DNA from: CAYLJO01 sp964383905
GTDB taxonomy: Bacteria > Acidobacteriota > Blastocatellia > Pyrinomonadales > Pyrinomonadaceae
DNA: 28,771 nt
Direction: 5' to 3'
Assembly: GCA_964383905.1 (NCBI GenBank)
Contig: CAYLJO010000058.1
Span: forward strand, 1 to 28,771
This document shows, in pieces, positions 8,502 through 15,622 of this stretch (its first letter is position 1; the number at the start of each line of letters is the position of its first letter). Under the pieces are notes generated by a model. That model did not search any database and was not told where the DNA came from. It worked only from the letters and a program-made list of their open reading frames with translations. The position numbers were made by a program, and so were the translations under genes.

Positions 8502-8960
8502 GTGCGATTCGTCAAAGAGAGCGTGATACGAGCGACGCCCGAGCGCGTTTTCGCTTTTCACGAGCTGCCCGACGCGATCAAGCGTCTTTTACCACTCTGG
8601 GAAAATGCGCGTATTGTCGAACCAGCTCAGATTTCACGCGTCGGCTCGCGCGCGGTGATAGACACAAGAGTGTTTGGCCTTTTCACCGTGCGCTGGGTCG
8701 CCGAGCACACCGTTTACGATCCGCCGCGGATGTTTGAAGACGTACAGATTAAAGGGCCGTTTCATCGCTGGCGTCACCGGCACATTGTCAGGCCACACGC
8801 GTCGGGCGCTGTTCTGTGCGACGACATAGAGTATCAACCCCCGCTCGGATTCCTGGGACACATCGGCGCGCCGCTGGTGGTTGTGCCCCGCTTGCAAAAG
8901 CTGTTTAATTACCGCCACGAGGTCACGCGCAGGTGGTGTGAGGCAAATGAACAGGGATAG
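8502..8960 (+). CDS. SRPBCC (START-like) superfamily ligand-binding protein
   Basis: Predicted cytosolic 152-residue protein with the helix-grip fold of the SRPBCC superfamily. It opens with the family's typical first strand and helix, RFVKESVIRATPERVFAFH, continues with alternating strands (such as R-A-V-I-D-T-R-V-F and D-D-I-E-Y) and ends in the long C-terminal helix that closes the cavity. Such proteins bind hydrophobic ligands or act as cyclase/dehydrase-type enzymes, but the ligand here cannot be inferred. It starts at GTG 8502 with GGAG about 9 nt upstream and lies 13 nt after the peptidase stop, so translation is probably linked to that gene. Confidence 0.82.
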   Translation: MRFVKESVIRATPERVFAFHELPDAIKRLLPLWENARIVEPAQISRVGSRAVIDTRVFGLFTVRWVAEHTVYDPPRMFEDVQIKGPFHRWRHRHIVRPHASGAVLCDDIEYQPPLGFLGHIGAPLVVVPRLQKLFNYRHEVTRRWCEANEQG

Positions 8961-8972
8961 AGAAGATCACAT

Positions 8973-9095
8973 GATGATTGGCTTGCTTTTAGTCCCGGCA
9001 GCGACGAAATGTTTATAGCAACGGGGCAGAATATCAGTGATCGCTCCGGTAGGAGCGACATGTTATAGGTCGGATTAATCTCACCGGCGAGATAG
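8973..9095 (+). repeat. Dispersed structured repeat of about 125 nt, copy 1
   Basis: This segment aligns end to end with 24646-24771. Shared blocks in order are a GATGA-N-ATTGGC-TGCTTTT opening, AGTCCCG, CATGTTTATAG (ATGTTTATAG here), an AGGAGCGACATGTT core, and TTAATCTCACCGG-GAGATAG at the end. It contains a GCTCC/GGAGC hairpin and the near-palindrome TCTCACCGGCGAGA. ATCAGTGATC also occurs twice, inside the element (9033-9042) and just after it (9122-9131). It lies in the 285-bp gap between two plus-strand genes and codes for nothing I can recognise. Confidence 0.75.
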
Positions 9096-9245
9096 CACCT
9101 GCCGCTACGGCCGGAGCTCAGATCAGTGATCTTGCTTCGGGCTATCAACATGCTGCCCCGCAGGCGCAGTGATTGACGAGACGGGCCTCGGTTGGTCGCA
9201 AGAACAATAGTCATGCCAAACCAGGACTGGGGGTTAATTCAAATT

Positions 9246-9536
9246 ATGCTGACTCATATTGTTGTCTGGAAATATCGGGCTGATGTCGAACAGGCCCTGC
9301 GCGATGAACACGTGGCGCGGCTCCGTCGCCTCTCTTCCGTGGTGCCGGGGATCCAGAGCTTCAACGCCGGCTTTGACACGCTCCGGCTCCCGCGCTCTTA
9401 CGACACGGGATTGGCCGCCGTCTTTCGCGACCGCGCCGCGCTTGAAGCCTATACCGTTCACCCGAATCATGTTGCCGTCGTGGAGTTCGGGCGTGAAATC
9501 AGCGAGCACGTCGTTTCGGTTGATTTCGAGAGCTAG
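9246..9536 (+). CDS. Dabb (stress-responsive alpha/beta-barrel) family protein
   Basis: The 96-residue single-domain protein opens directly with the Dabb first strand (MLTHIVVWKYR). It has the typical central strand around PGIQSFNAGFD and ends with the paired histidine-containing helix A-Y-T-V-H-P-N-H. The family forms small dimeric ferredoxin-like barrels, some enzymatic, most uncharacterised. The frame stays open back to 9192, but ATG 9246 matches where the family begins and has a weak G-rich site about 10 nt upstream. The next gene begins one base after this stop codon, which suggests coupled translation. Confidence 0.87.
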   Translation: MLTHIVVWKYRADVEQALRDEHVARLRRLSSVVPGIQSFNAGFDTLRLPRSYDTGLAAVFRDRAALEAYTVHPNHVAVVEFGREISEHVVSVDFES

Positions 9537-9537
9537 G

Positions 9538-10782
9538 ATGAGCGCCGTCCGACACGGCGGGCTTATGATGAAACTCTGGAAGAAAGTAACCCTCTCCCTG
9601 CTGGGAATTGTTTTAGTCTCCCAGGCCCCCTTCGCCTACAGGCGTTACAGGCTTGGCCGTCTCCACACCACGATTGAGCAATTAAATTCCGGGCGGGCGG
9701 CGACTCATACGGGAAACGTCTACGCCGACTATAAAGGCGTGATTCATGTTCATTCCATGCTCGGAGGACACAGCACAGGCACTCTCGCTGAGATCATTAA
9801 GTCGGCCAATGACAACGGACTCAACTTCGTCGTCATGACGGAACACCCGTCGGAATACATAGACACCGCCGAAATGACCTTGAAGGGAGTTCACAAGGGA
9901 GTCCTCTTCATCAACGGCAGCGAAGTGAGTACCGCCGGTAAGGATCGTTTGCTGCTGATGCCGGGAAGCGCCTTGGCCGCTGCGGCGGGCTCAACCCCGA
10001 CGCAGGAGGTTATCACTCAGGAGAGGGCGCAGGGGGGCCTCGCTTTCGTCGCTTACCCCCAGGAGTTTCACGGTTGGGATGCCGACGATTATACCGGGAT
10101 AGAAGTTTACAACCTGTATACGAACGCGCGCCGGATCAACCCGCTGGTGGCTTTTTTTGACGGGCTGTGGTCGTACCGGAGCTATCCGGATCTATTGTTC
10201 GCCACCTTTTATGAGCGGCCGGCCGGGGACCTAAAAAAATGGGACGACTTGATGGCAACGAAGACCCGGAAGATCGTCGCGGTTGCAGGAAATGACGCCC
10301 ATTCCAATATCGGCTTGAGCCTTGAAGACGCGACTGGCAGGAAAATTCTGGGACTCATGCTTGACCCCTACGAAAGAAGCTTTCACGTTGTGCGCACTCA
10401 CGTGCTGATCGATCAAGAGAGACCTCTGAGTGCGGAAGCCCTTCTTCAGGCACTGGCCGGCGGGCATTGTTTTATCTCGTTCGATCTTTTTTGCGACGGG
10501 ACGAATTTCACCTTCACCGCCGAAAATGGGACTGAGAAAAAGATTATGGGGGATGAGATAGGGCTGCATGACGTGGTTCGACTAAAGGTCACGACTCCGG
10601 TCCGGAGTCGAATTGTACTGATTAAAGACGGGGCAGCAGTTCACGAAGGGGATGAAACAACGAGTCAGGAGTTTCTCGTCAATCAAACGGGGGTCTACCG
10701 CATCGAGGCTTACCTGCCTCAGCTTCAAAACCCTCTCCGCGACAAGCCCTGGATAATTTCCAACCCGGTCTACGTCAGATAA
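9538..10782 (+). CDS. Membrane-anchored PHP-domain phosphoesterase-like protein
   Basis: Predicted metal-dependent phosphoesterase of the PHP superfamily, about 414 residues. One hydrophobic segment near the N-terminus (about 15-30, W-K-K-V-T-L-S-L-L-G) should anchor or export it. Metal-binding residues are visible in order: H70 and H72 (V-I-H-V-H-S), H103 (M-T-E-H), E129 (G-S-E-V-S), then D253 and H255 (G-N-D-A-H-S). The last 120 residues look like a beta-rich domain. ATG 9538 follows the Dabb stop by one base. ATG 9565 or 9568 would remove nine or ten residues and also has a purine-rich stretch upstream. The reading frame opens further back inside the Dabb gene, but that part is a shadow. 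Substrate unknown. Confidence 0.85.
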   Translation: MSAVRHGGLMMKLWKKVTLSLLGIVLVSQAPFAYRRYRLGRLHTTIEQLNSGRAATHTGNVYADYKGVIHVHSMLGGHSTGTLAEIIKSANDNGLNFVVMTEHPSEYIDTAEMTLKGVHKGVLFINGSEVSTAGKDRLLLMPGSALAAAAGSTPTQEVITQERAQGGLAFVAYPQEFHGWDADDYTGIEVYNLYTNARRINPLVAFFDGLWSYRSYPDLLFATFYERPAGDLKKWDDLMATKTRKIVAVAGNDAHSNIGLSLEDATGRKILGLMLDPYERSFHVVRTHVLIDQERPLSAEALLQALAGGHCFISFDLFCDGTNFTFTAENGTEKKIMGDEIGLHDVVRLKVTTPVRSRIVLIKDGAAVHEGDETTSQEFLVNQTGVYRIEAYLPQLQNPLRDKPWIISNPVYVR

Positions 10783-10892
10783 AAGGCAAAAGGAGGTAAG
10801 GTTTCCGTCCTATTTTTAGTTATTTTAAGGGTGGTCCAAAAACGACATCGCCCCGCAACAACAGGCGGTCCTGTTCAGCAGGGCGACGGAGC

Positions 10893-10922
10893 GCGCACCG
10901 GAAAGCTCCGGCGCAATTTTTT
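10893..10922 (+). terminator. Likely terminator after the Dabb-PHP pair
   Basis: CCGGA and TCCGG pair around an AAGC loop, and the stem extends through GCG/CGC across a two-base bulge. AATTTTTT follows directly (10915-10922). It lies 110 nt past the stop codon, so the transcript would have a long 3' tail. Confidence 0.6.
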
Positions 10923-11287
10923 GGAAGCGGTGCCTACGTTCACCGACTAGCTGTAGAGAGTCTCAGTGTTTGACTCTTCTCTCGCCGACAATCCCTAGTT
11001 TAGCGGGAGGGTGCGAGTACAGCCTTCCCCAGAATTGTCCTAATGCTAATAATCTACCTCACCTGACTCTTCCTGTCAAGAGTCACTTTGACCGAAGCCC
11101 AGCACGATTTCACTCTCGCACCAGCCGCGCCATCAAGCACCCCAGACCTGCCAAATAAACTTAAGATTTTCAGGTGAAAATGGGCAGACCGGCAGTACAC
11201 GGGCAGGTTAAACTGGAGTAGAATTGCGGTTTACCCGTAAGCTGCAAATGAATTTTTTAACCTTATTTTACCTGGGGGGTTACGACG
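10923..11287. other. Gene-free region upstream of the aldo/keto reductase
   Basis: No credible gene is present: a 62-codon plus-strand frame at 10970-11158 has no family resemblance and no ribosome site. The region holds a perfect 8-bp inverted repeat, TGACTCTT/AAGAGTCA (11064-11085), and a related GAGTC...GACTC dyad at 10958-10976, so TGACTCTTC occurs twice about 93 nt apart. A GGGGGG run about 9 nt before the reductase ATG is its likely ribosome site. Confidence 0.5.
11166..11181. promoter_or_regulatory. Short dyad upstream of the aldo/keto reductase
   Basis: ATTTTCA-GG-TGAAAAT is a perfect 7-bp inverted repeat with a 2-bp centre, 107 nt before the reductase start. Its size and AT-rich arms suit a regulator-binding site. 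There is no supporting second copy in the window. Confidence 0.3.
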
Positions 11288-12259
11288 ATGAAATACCGGC
11301 GGTTTGGAAGAATGGGGTGGATGGTGAGCGAGATCGGCTACGGCATGTGGGGTATGGGGAGTTGGAGCGGGTCAAACGATGAAGAGTCGCTCAATTCCCT
11401 GCAACACGCTGTAGATTTGGGTTGCAATTTCTTCGACACGGCGTGGGGTTACGGCGAAGGCCGCAGCGAAGGACTGCTGGGCCGGCTCGTCCGCGCCAAC
11501 CCTTCGCGACGCCTCTACACCGCGACCAAGATCCCACCGCGCAACTTCAAATGGCCCAGCCGCCGTGAGTTCACCCTCGATGACTGCTTCCCGCCCGAAC
11601 ACATCGAGGAGTATGTGCACAGAAGCCTTCAGAACTCAGGGCTCGAAAGCTTCGACCTCATGCAGTTTCACACCTGGGAGGACAGCTGGATGGATGACGA
11701 CCGTTGGGCTAAAAAGATGGACGAGTTGAGGCGTCAGGGACTTCTTAAGGCGGTCGGCATCAGCATCAACCGCTGGGAGCCGTGGAACGGCGTCCGTACG
11801 GTGCGGAGCGGTCTCATCGACGCCGTCCAAGTGATCTATAACATCTTCGATCAGAACCCAGAGGACCAGTTATTCCCCGCCTGCCGTGAGACGGACGTGG
11901 CGGTCATCGCGCGCGTCCCCTTTGACGAAGGCACACTCACCGGCACACTCACACGCGACAGCAAGTGGCCCGAGGGTGACTGGCGCAACACCTACTTTGT
12001 ACCGGAGAATCTGACCGCAAGCGTCGAGCGGGCCGACGCGCTGAAACCGCTTGTGCCCGAGGGTATGACCATGCCGATGATGGCCCTGCGATTCATTCTG
12101 AACAACCCGACGGTCAGCACCATTATTCCCGGCATGCGCAAAATCAGTAATGTGGAGACAAACATCGCGGCCAGTGACGCCGGCCCGCTGCCCCGTGATC
12201 TGCACGCGCAACTGCGCCGGCATCGGTGGGATCGTCAACCCCAGCCGTGGTCGCAGTGA
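11288..12259 (+). CDS. Aldo/keto reductase
   Basis: The 323-residue cytosolic NAD(P)H-dependent oxidoreductase has the (beta/alpha)8 AKR fold. The catalytic tetrad is complete: D50 (F-F-D-T-A), Y55 (W-G-Y-G-E-G), K81 (A-T-K-I-P-P) and H128 (Q-F-H-T-W). The opening M-K-Y-R-R-F-G-R-M-G and the C-terminal cofactor segment (V-S-T-I-I-P-G-M-R) are typical of the branch that reduces sugar or other carbonyls. The aldehyde or ketone substrate is unknown. The start is well placed. It converges with a xylose-binding-protein-like gene, so a link to pentose metabolism is possible but unproven. Confidence 0.93.
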   Translation: MKYRRFGRMGWMVSEIGYGMWGMGSWSGSNDEESLNSLQHAVDLGCNFFDTAWGYGEGRSEGLLGRLVRANPSRRLYTATKIPPRNFKWPSRREFTLDDCFPPEHIEEYVHRSLQNSGLESFDLMQFHTWEDSWMDDDRWAKKMDELRRQGLLKAVGISINRWEPWNGVRTVRSGLIDAVQVIYNIFDQNPEDQLFPACRETDVAVIARVPFDEGTLTGTLTRDSKWPEGDWRNTYFVPENLTASVERADALKPLVPEGMTMPMMALRFILNNPTVSTIIPGMRKISNVETNIAASDAGPLPRDLHAQLRRHRWDRQPQPWSQ

Positions 12260-12287
12260 CAGCAGTATAATAGCGGTTAGCCTAAGG

Positions 12288-12313
12288 CTTGCGACCTTTG
12301 CGCCTCCAGAGCG
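12288..12313 (+). repeat. CTTTGCG-type short repeat in a convergent gap
   Basis: CTTGCGACCTTTGCGCCTCC starts about 28 nt after the reductase stop. It shares its core with 6343-6366 and 21981-22013 and again reads in the direction of the upstream plus-strand gene. It occupies half of the 61-bp gap between convergent genes, where no clear terminator hairpin is visible. Confidence 0.45.
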
Positions 12314-12320
12314 CGCAGAA

Positions 12321-13424
12321 TTATTTACCCGCCGATGCGGTCTGCGGGTTTTGCGGCCACTGATCGCGCGGCACGTTGCGGTAGACCTCCTCCAGCTTGT
12401 GATAATTATCCTTGATCACGGTATTCAATATATTGCTCTTATCAACCGTTAGCGGCTCCAGCAGAATGGCCGGAACCTCCTTTTTGCCGTTGTTGACGGT
12501 GGTGGATGTTTCCACCTTTTCACCGCGCGCAAGCTTGATGGCGGCATCGACGGCCGCGTCGGCGAGCGGTTTGAGCTGCTTATAAATCGTCATGGCCTGC
12601 TTGCCCTCGACGATCCGCTGGCACGCGCCGAGGTCGGCGTCCTGGCCGGAGACAAGCACCTTCCCGGCCAGTTTTTGCCCCTCCAGCGCCTGAATCGCGC
12701 CCCCCGCCGTGCCGTCGTTGGAGGCGACCACCGCCTGGATATTGTTATTCGTCTGCGTCAGCGCGTTCTCCATAATGTTCAGCGCCGCGCTCGGCAGCCA
12801 CTCACGTGCAAACTGGTCCGATACGATCTTAATGTCGCCCCGGTCGACAGCGGGCTTCAACACGTTCATCTGACCCTGGCGCAACACCATCGCATTGTTG
12901 TCTGTCGGCGATCCGCCGATCAGCACATAATTGCCCTTGGGCACGCGATCAACGAGGTACTGCGCCTGCATCTCGCCGATCTTCACGACCTGGTGGGAAA
13001 CGTAAAGATCGACGTCGCTGTTTCTGATCAAGCGGTCGTAGCTGACCACGGGCACACCCTGCCTTTTTGCCGACTCGACAATCGAGGCGGCGATCTCGCC
13101 GTTGTGCGGAGCGACGATCAGCACATCGACCCCCTGCGTCAATAAATTTTCGGCCTGCTGCGTCTGCACCTTATCATCGCCATTCGCCACCTGGACCAGA
13201 ACATCGGCGCCCACCTCTTTGCCCCGCGCCATGACCAGGTCATGGTCATGCTGCCACCGCTCCTCCTTAAGTGTGTCCATCGAAAACCCTATCCGGACGG
13301 GCCCATTCCCCTTCTTCGCGCGGCTGCCCCCCGCGCCCGTCTGCTCGGGCGGCGCGTTCACGCACCCGGCCGCCAGCAGCAACCCGGCCAGCAAGAAAGC
13401 GATCAGAGTTTTAGCGTATCGCAT
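12321..13424 (-). CDS. xylF: XylF-type sugar ABC transporter substrate-binding lipoprotein
   Basis: The 367-residue periplasmic sugar-binding protein is tethered as a lipoprotein: the signal peptide ends L-L-A-A-G-C, with lipidated C21. Residues about 42-340 are the periplasmic-binding fold. They follow E. coli XylF closely, for example E-R-W-Q-H-D, A-N-G-D-D, G-G-S-P-T-D-N-N, V-V-A-S-N-D-G-T-A-G-G-A-I-Q-A-L, S-G-Q-D-A-D and V-I-K-D-N-Y-H-K, so D-xylose or a related pentose is the likely ligand. A purine-rich tract (GAGAGAGA) lies 7-15 nt before the ATG. Neither the ATPase nor the permease is beside it: neighbours are a convergent reductase and a divergent ATPase. It must either share a transporter encoded elsewhere or act as a sensor protein. 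Confidence 0.9.
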   Translation of the reverse strand: MRYAKTLIAFLLAGLLLAAGCVNAPPEQTGAGGSRAKKGNGPVRIGFSMDTLKEERWQHDHDLVMARGKEVGADVLVQVANGDDKVQTQQAENLLTQGVDVLIVAPHNGEIAASIVESAKRQGVPVVSYDRLIRNSDVDLYVSHQVVKIGEMQAQYLVDRVPKGNYVLIGGSPTDNNAMVLRQGQMNVLKPAVDRGDIKIVSDQFAREWLPSAALNIMENALTQTNNNIQAVVASNDGTAGGAIQALEGQKLAGKVLVSGQDADLGACQRIVEGKQAMTIYKQLKPLADAAVDAAIKLARGEKVETSTTVNNGKKEVPAILLEPLTVDKSNILNTVIKDNYHKLEEVYRNVPRDQWPQNPQTASAGK

Positions 13425-13477
13425 CGGTGATTTCTCTCTCTCCCTGCAGAAATTTTAGTAATTAGCAGGGTAACTAA

Positions 13478-13509
13478 ATCATAGCCCGGGGGACATGTCC
13501 AGCCGGCAA
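13478..13509 (-). promoter_or_regulatory. Possible promoter/operator of the xylF-like gene
   Basis: On the minus strand, TATGAT (13483-13478) lies about 54 nt upstream of the start. A weak TTGCCG (13509-13504) is 20 nt further upstream, longer than ideal. Between them is the perfect 10-nt palindrome GGACATGTCC (13491-13500), where a repressor would block polymerase. All three parts are short, so chance is quite possible. Confidence 0.28.
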
Positions 13510-13619
13510 TTTCTAGCCCCGCGCCACGGCTTCCCTGGCTCGATCCTTATGGCTCAGTTAATTTTTCTCTTTTTTTGTTGTTTCATCCGTGAAATCTTGT
13601 TCCATTCTCGCTCTCGATG

Positions 13620-13628
13620 TGCTAGACT
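13620..13628 (+). promoter_or_regulatory. Possible extended -10 promoter of the Sak4-like ATPase gene
   Basis: TGCTAGACT fits an extended -10 (TG-N-TAGACT, four of six matches to TATAAT), with no convincing -35. It would give a leader of about 105 nt holding two small hairpins, GTTGC/GCAAC (near 13685) and GCCGG/CCGGC (near 13711), before GGAGAGAG and the ATG. The rest of the 316-bp divergent gap (13425-13740) shows no gene. Confidence 0.3.
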
Positions 13629-13740
13629 GCGCCCGTTTGATAAATAGAGCGCCAAGCGCCGTTTGGGGTGATTTGGATGAAGTGTTGCATTAAGCAACCC
13701 AGTTTATTGATGCCGGAACCGGCTAATTGAGGAGAGAGTT

Positions 13741-14823
13741 ATGAACAATACGACGAGAACGAAGGTTAATCCGCTCAGCCGCCGCCCACGGCAACAGCGG
13801 CTGGTGATGGCGATCAGGGGCGGTGCTGGCACGGGCAAGAGCCAGTTCATACGGAGCATGTCCGAGGCCGGTCTGGGCCGCCTCTGCATCTTCGATGTGG
13901 AGCGCAAGTCGCGGCTTCTGAAAGGCGTCGGGAAACAGTTTGACGGCTTTGAAATTGAGCATCCCGACGAGTTGCCGGAATTTATCGACTGGGCCCTCTC
14001 GGGCGAAGGGCGTGAGCAGAACTACGGCTGCTTTGCGCTGGATTCGTGGGCCGCGTATTTCAGCGCCAAGCACAGCGAGATGGTCGCGGCGGTGCGCGAA
14101 AGGACCGATGACCCGCTGGCGCAACCCTCGGCCGAAGAGTTAGCGGCGGATCAGATGATCTTGCAGGGGGTGTTGAGACGCCTGTGTATCGAGAGCGGCA
14201 AGTCGGTCGTCATCGCCGATCAGATTCCTGCGAGAGGCAAAGAGGCTAAGGAGGACAACGAGGTGGGGCGCGTGCTGCCGATGACGGCCAGCGGTCTTGA
14301 ATACTTCGTGGACGTGATGGTCGAAGTCTCCCTCCAGGAGCGCGACGGCGAGATCGTGCGCGTTTTCCAGGTGGTCAAGAGCAACAGCTCGGCTTTCGAG
14401 GTCGGCTTTGAGTTGGTCGGCGATGTCACCTTCAAAGATTTTCTCGATCACATGAAGCGAGAGTTCGGGACCGAGCTGCCGCTCGAAGCGCCGAAGCCTT
14501 CGGCGGTTCCGGAGGTGCTCGAAGAGAAGCCTTCGCCTCTATCGCTTGTGCCGCCTCCGATGACGATTCAGGAATTGATCGCCAAAGCAGAAAAGCATGG
14601 CTTTAAGCAGGGCGACCTGGTGACGGCCGCGAAGGTCTACCACAACCAGCCGAACATCTATCATTTGACGCCCGAGCAGGTGGCTGATCTCGACCGCCGC
14701 ATGACCGCGCGCGTCGAGAAGCTGAAAGTATCCCAGGGCACGGACGTATCAGGTAGGTCTGGGGCGACGGCTGATCAGACTGCGGCAAGAGCACAACCCG
14801 GTCGAAACGTGAAGCGCGCATAG
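13741..14823 (+). CDS. RecA-fold AAA ATPase, AAA_24/Sak4-like (phage-type recombinase relative)
   Basis: The 360-residue P-loop ATPase has Walker A GGAGTGKS at residues 27-34, a conserved acidic strand F-D-V-E-R-K (51-56), and Walker B F-A-L-D-S ending at D101. This order, the short N-terminus and the D-Q-I-P sensor-like strand near 160 match the AAA_24 family, which includes the phage single-strand annealing-associated Sak4 proteins. A Pro/Glu-rich linker (about 240-275) leads to a small helical C-terminal domain (275-335) and a disordered tail. Phage Sak4 genes usually sit with ssDNA-binding or annealing genes, but none is here. GGAG lies 8 nt before the ATG. A family match to domesticated or remnant phage recombination is inference, and a different ATPase role cannot be excluded. 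Confidence 0.78.
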   Translation: MNNTTRTKVNPLSRRPRQQRLVMAIRGGAGTGKSQFIRSMSEAGLGRLCIFDVERKSRLLKGVGKQFDGFEIEHPDELPEFIDWALSGEGREQNYGCFALDSWAAYFSAKHSEMVAAVRERTDDPLAQPSAEELAADQMILQGVLRRLCIESGKSVVIADQIPARGKEAKEDNEVGRVLPMTASGLEYFVDVMVEVSLQERDGEIVRVFQVVKSNSSAFEVGFELVGDVTFKDFLDHMKREFGTELPLEAPKPSAVPEVLEEKPSPLSLVPPPMTIQELIAKAEKHGFKQGDLVTAAKVYHNQPNIYHLTPEQVADLDRRMTARVEKLKVSQGTDVSGRSGATADQTAARAQPGRNVKRA

Positions 14824-14843
14824 GTGGTTTGTACCGGGGAGGA

Positions 14844-14904
14844 GGAGTACCGCGAGCGGGTGGGTCACCGTACGCACCCACGGGCTTGCGGCTCGCGGTA
14901 CTCC
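14844..14904. repeat. Large perfect inverted repeat downstream of the ATPase gene
   Basis: GGAGTACCGCGAGC (14844-14857) is repeated as its exact reverse complement at 14891-14904. Inside lies a second pair, GTGGGT/ACCCAC (14860-14865 and 14876-14881). Together they can fold into a long stem of at least 20 bp. There is no T run after it, so it is not a simple terminator; a separate one follows at 14924. Confidence 0.75.
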
Positions 14905-14923
14905 GGCCGACCTGACCGTAAGC

Positions 14924-14960
14924 AGCGGAGAGTCATTCCTCACAGGTGGTCTCCGCTTTT
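14924..14960 (+). terminator. Rho-independent terminator of the ATPase gene
   Basis: AGCGGAGA (14924-14931) pairs perfectly with TCTCCGCT (14950-14957) around an 18-nt loop, and the T run continues to 14960. It lies 101 nt after the ATPase stop, beyond the larger inverted repeat. From here to 15187 there is no gene, only the ribosome site of the next one. Confidence 0.7.
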
Positions 14961-15187
14961 CATACACCTGCGTCGCCAATCTGTACGGCTTTCAGGTGCT
15001 TGCCATCGCCCGGGCCATGAATTAAACTATCTTGCGTTCAGGCACAAAAGTTGTATCTCACCTCGTAGACTCTATGACTCTCGGGTAGCGTGTTAATTAG
15101 GGACACGCGTCCGAGTCGCCGTATTAGTTTTACACATGCCCGTCAACTGTAGATACAAGTAGAACCGAAGGAAAGGGAGAATACAAT

Positions 15188-15442
15188 ATGTCAATCCTTG
15201 CTTGGATCGTGTTAGGTTTGATCGCCGGATTTATCGCCAGTAAAATCGTCAACAAGACTGGCGAAGGCCTTCTGCTCGACATCGTTCTCGGTATTGTCGG
15301 CGCAGTGATTGGCGGTTTCCTGTTCAACCTGGTCGGCATGAGCGGCGTAACCGGCTTTAACATCTGGAGCCTGTTCGTCGCTGTGATCGGCGCGATAGTT
15401 TTCCTGGTAGTCTACCACGCCATCACCCGCCGCACGGTCTGA
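15188..15442 (+). CDS. GlsB/YeaQ/YmgE family small membrane protein
   Basis: The 84-residue inner-membrane protein has three hydrophobic helices (about 3-19, 29-50 and 60-78). The family's glycine-rich signatures are visible: the first helix L-I-A-G-F-I-A-S, then D-I-V-L-G-I-V-G-A-V-I-G-G-F-L-F. This is the transglycosylase-associated or GlsB/YeaQ group. Members are often induced by stress, and their biochemical role is not known. AAAGGGAG lies about 8 nt before the ATG. It stands alone, followed by a large hairpin. Confidence 0.9.
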   Translation: MSILAWIVLGLIAGFIASKIVNKTGEGLLLDIVLGIVGAVIGGFLFNLVGMSGVTGFNIWSLFVAVIGAIVFLVVYHAITRRTV

Positions 15443-15467
15443 AATCCGCCGAGCGTGCGGGCATTGC

Positions 15468-15532
15468 TGACAGCACAACTAAAGCACTAGCCGCGTCCCG
15501 GCGTCGGCCTCTTTGCTTTAGTTGTGCTGTCA
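15468..15532. terminator. 19-bp perfect inverted repeat after glsB-like gene, probable terminator
   Basis: TGACAGCACAACTAAAGCA (15468-15486) is repeated exactly in reverse complement at 15514-15532, with a 27-nt GC-rich spacer that can itself fold. It begins 25 nt after the stop codon, where a terminator is expected, but only scattered T residues follow. The flanks show no target-site duplication, so I do not call it a transposon end. Confidence 0.6.
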
Positions 15533-15622
15533 CCGATTATTCATCAAATAATCTGCAGCTAGCGGCATCTGTTTTCTCTCTCTTTCCTCTGCGCACCCCG
15601 CGGCTTTTGTTTCCTCTGTTTT

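Noticed and set aside
10970..11158. 62-codon plus-strand frame before the aldo/keto reductase
   Set aside because: No ribosome site, no recognisable family and atypical composition; the region is better explained as regulatory.
14844..14904. Integron attC-like recombination site
   Set aside because: The arms are perfectly paired, lack the GTTRRRY/RYYYAAC core and extrahelical bases, and there is no integrase or cassette array.
15468..15532. Insertion sequence or MITE with terminal inverted repeats
   Set aside because: No target-site duplication in the flanks and only one copy in the window; a terminator after the GlsB-like gene is the simpler reading.
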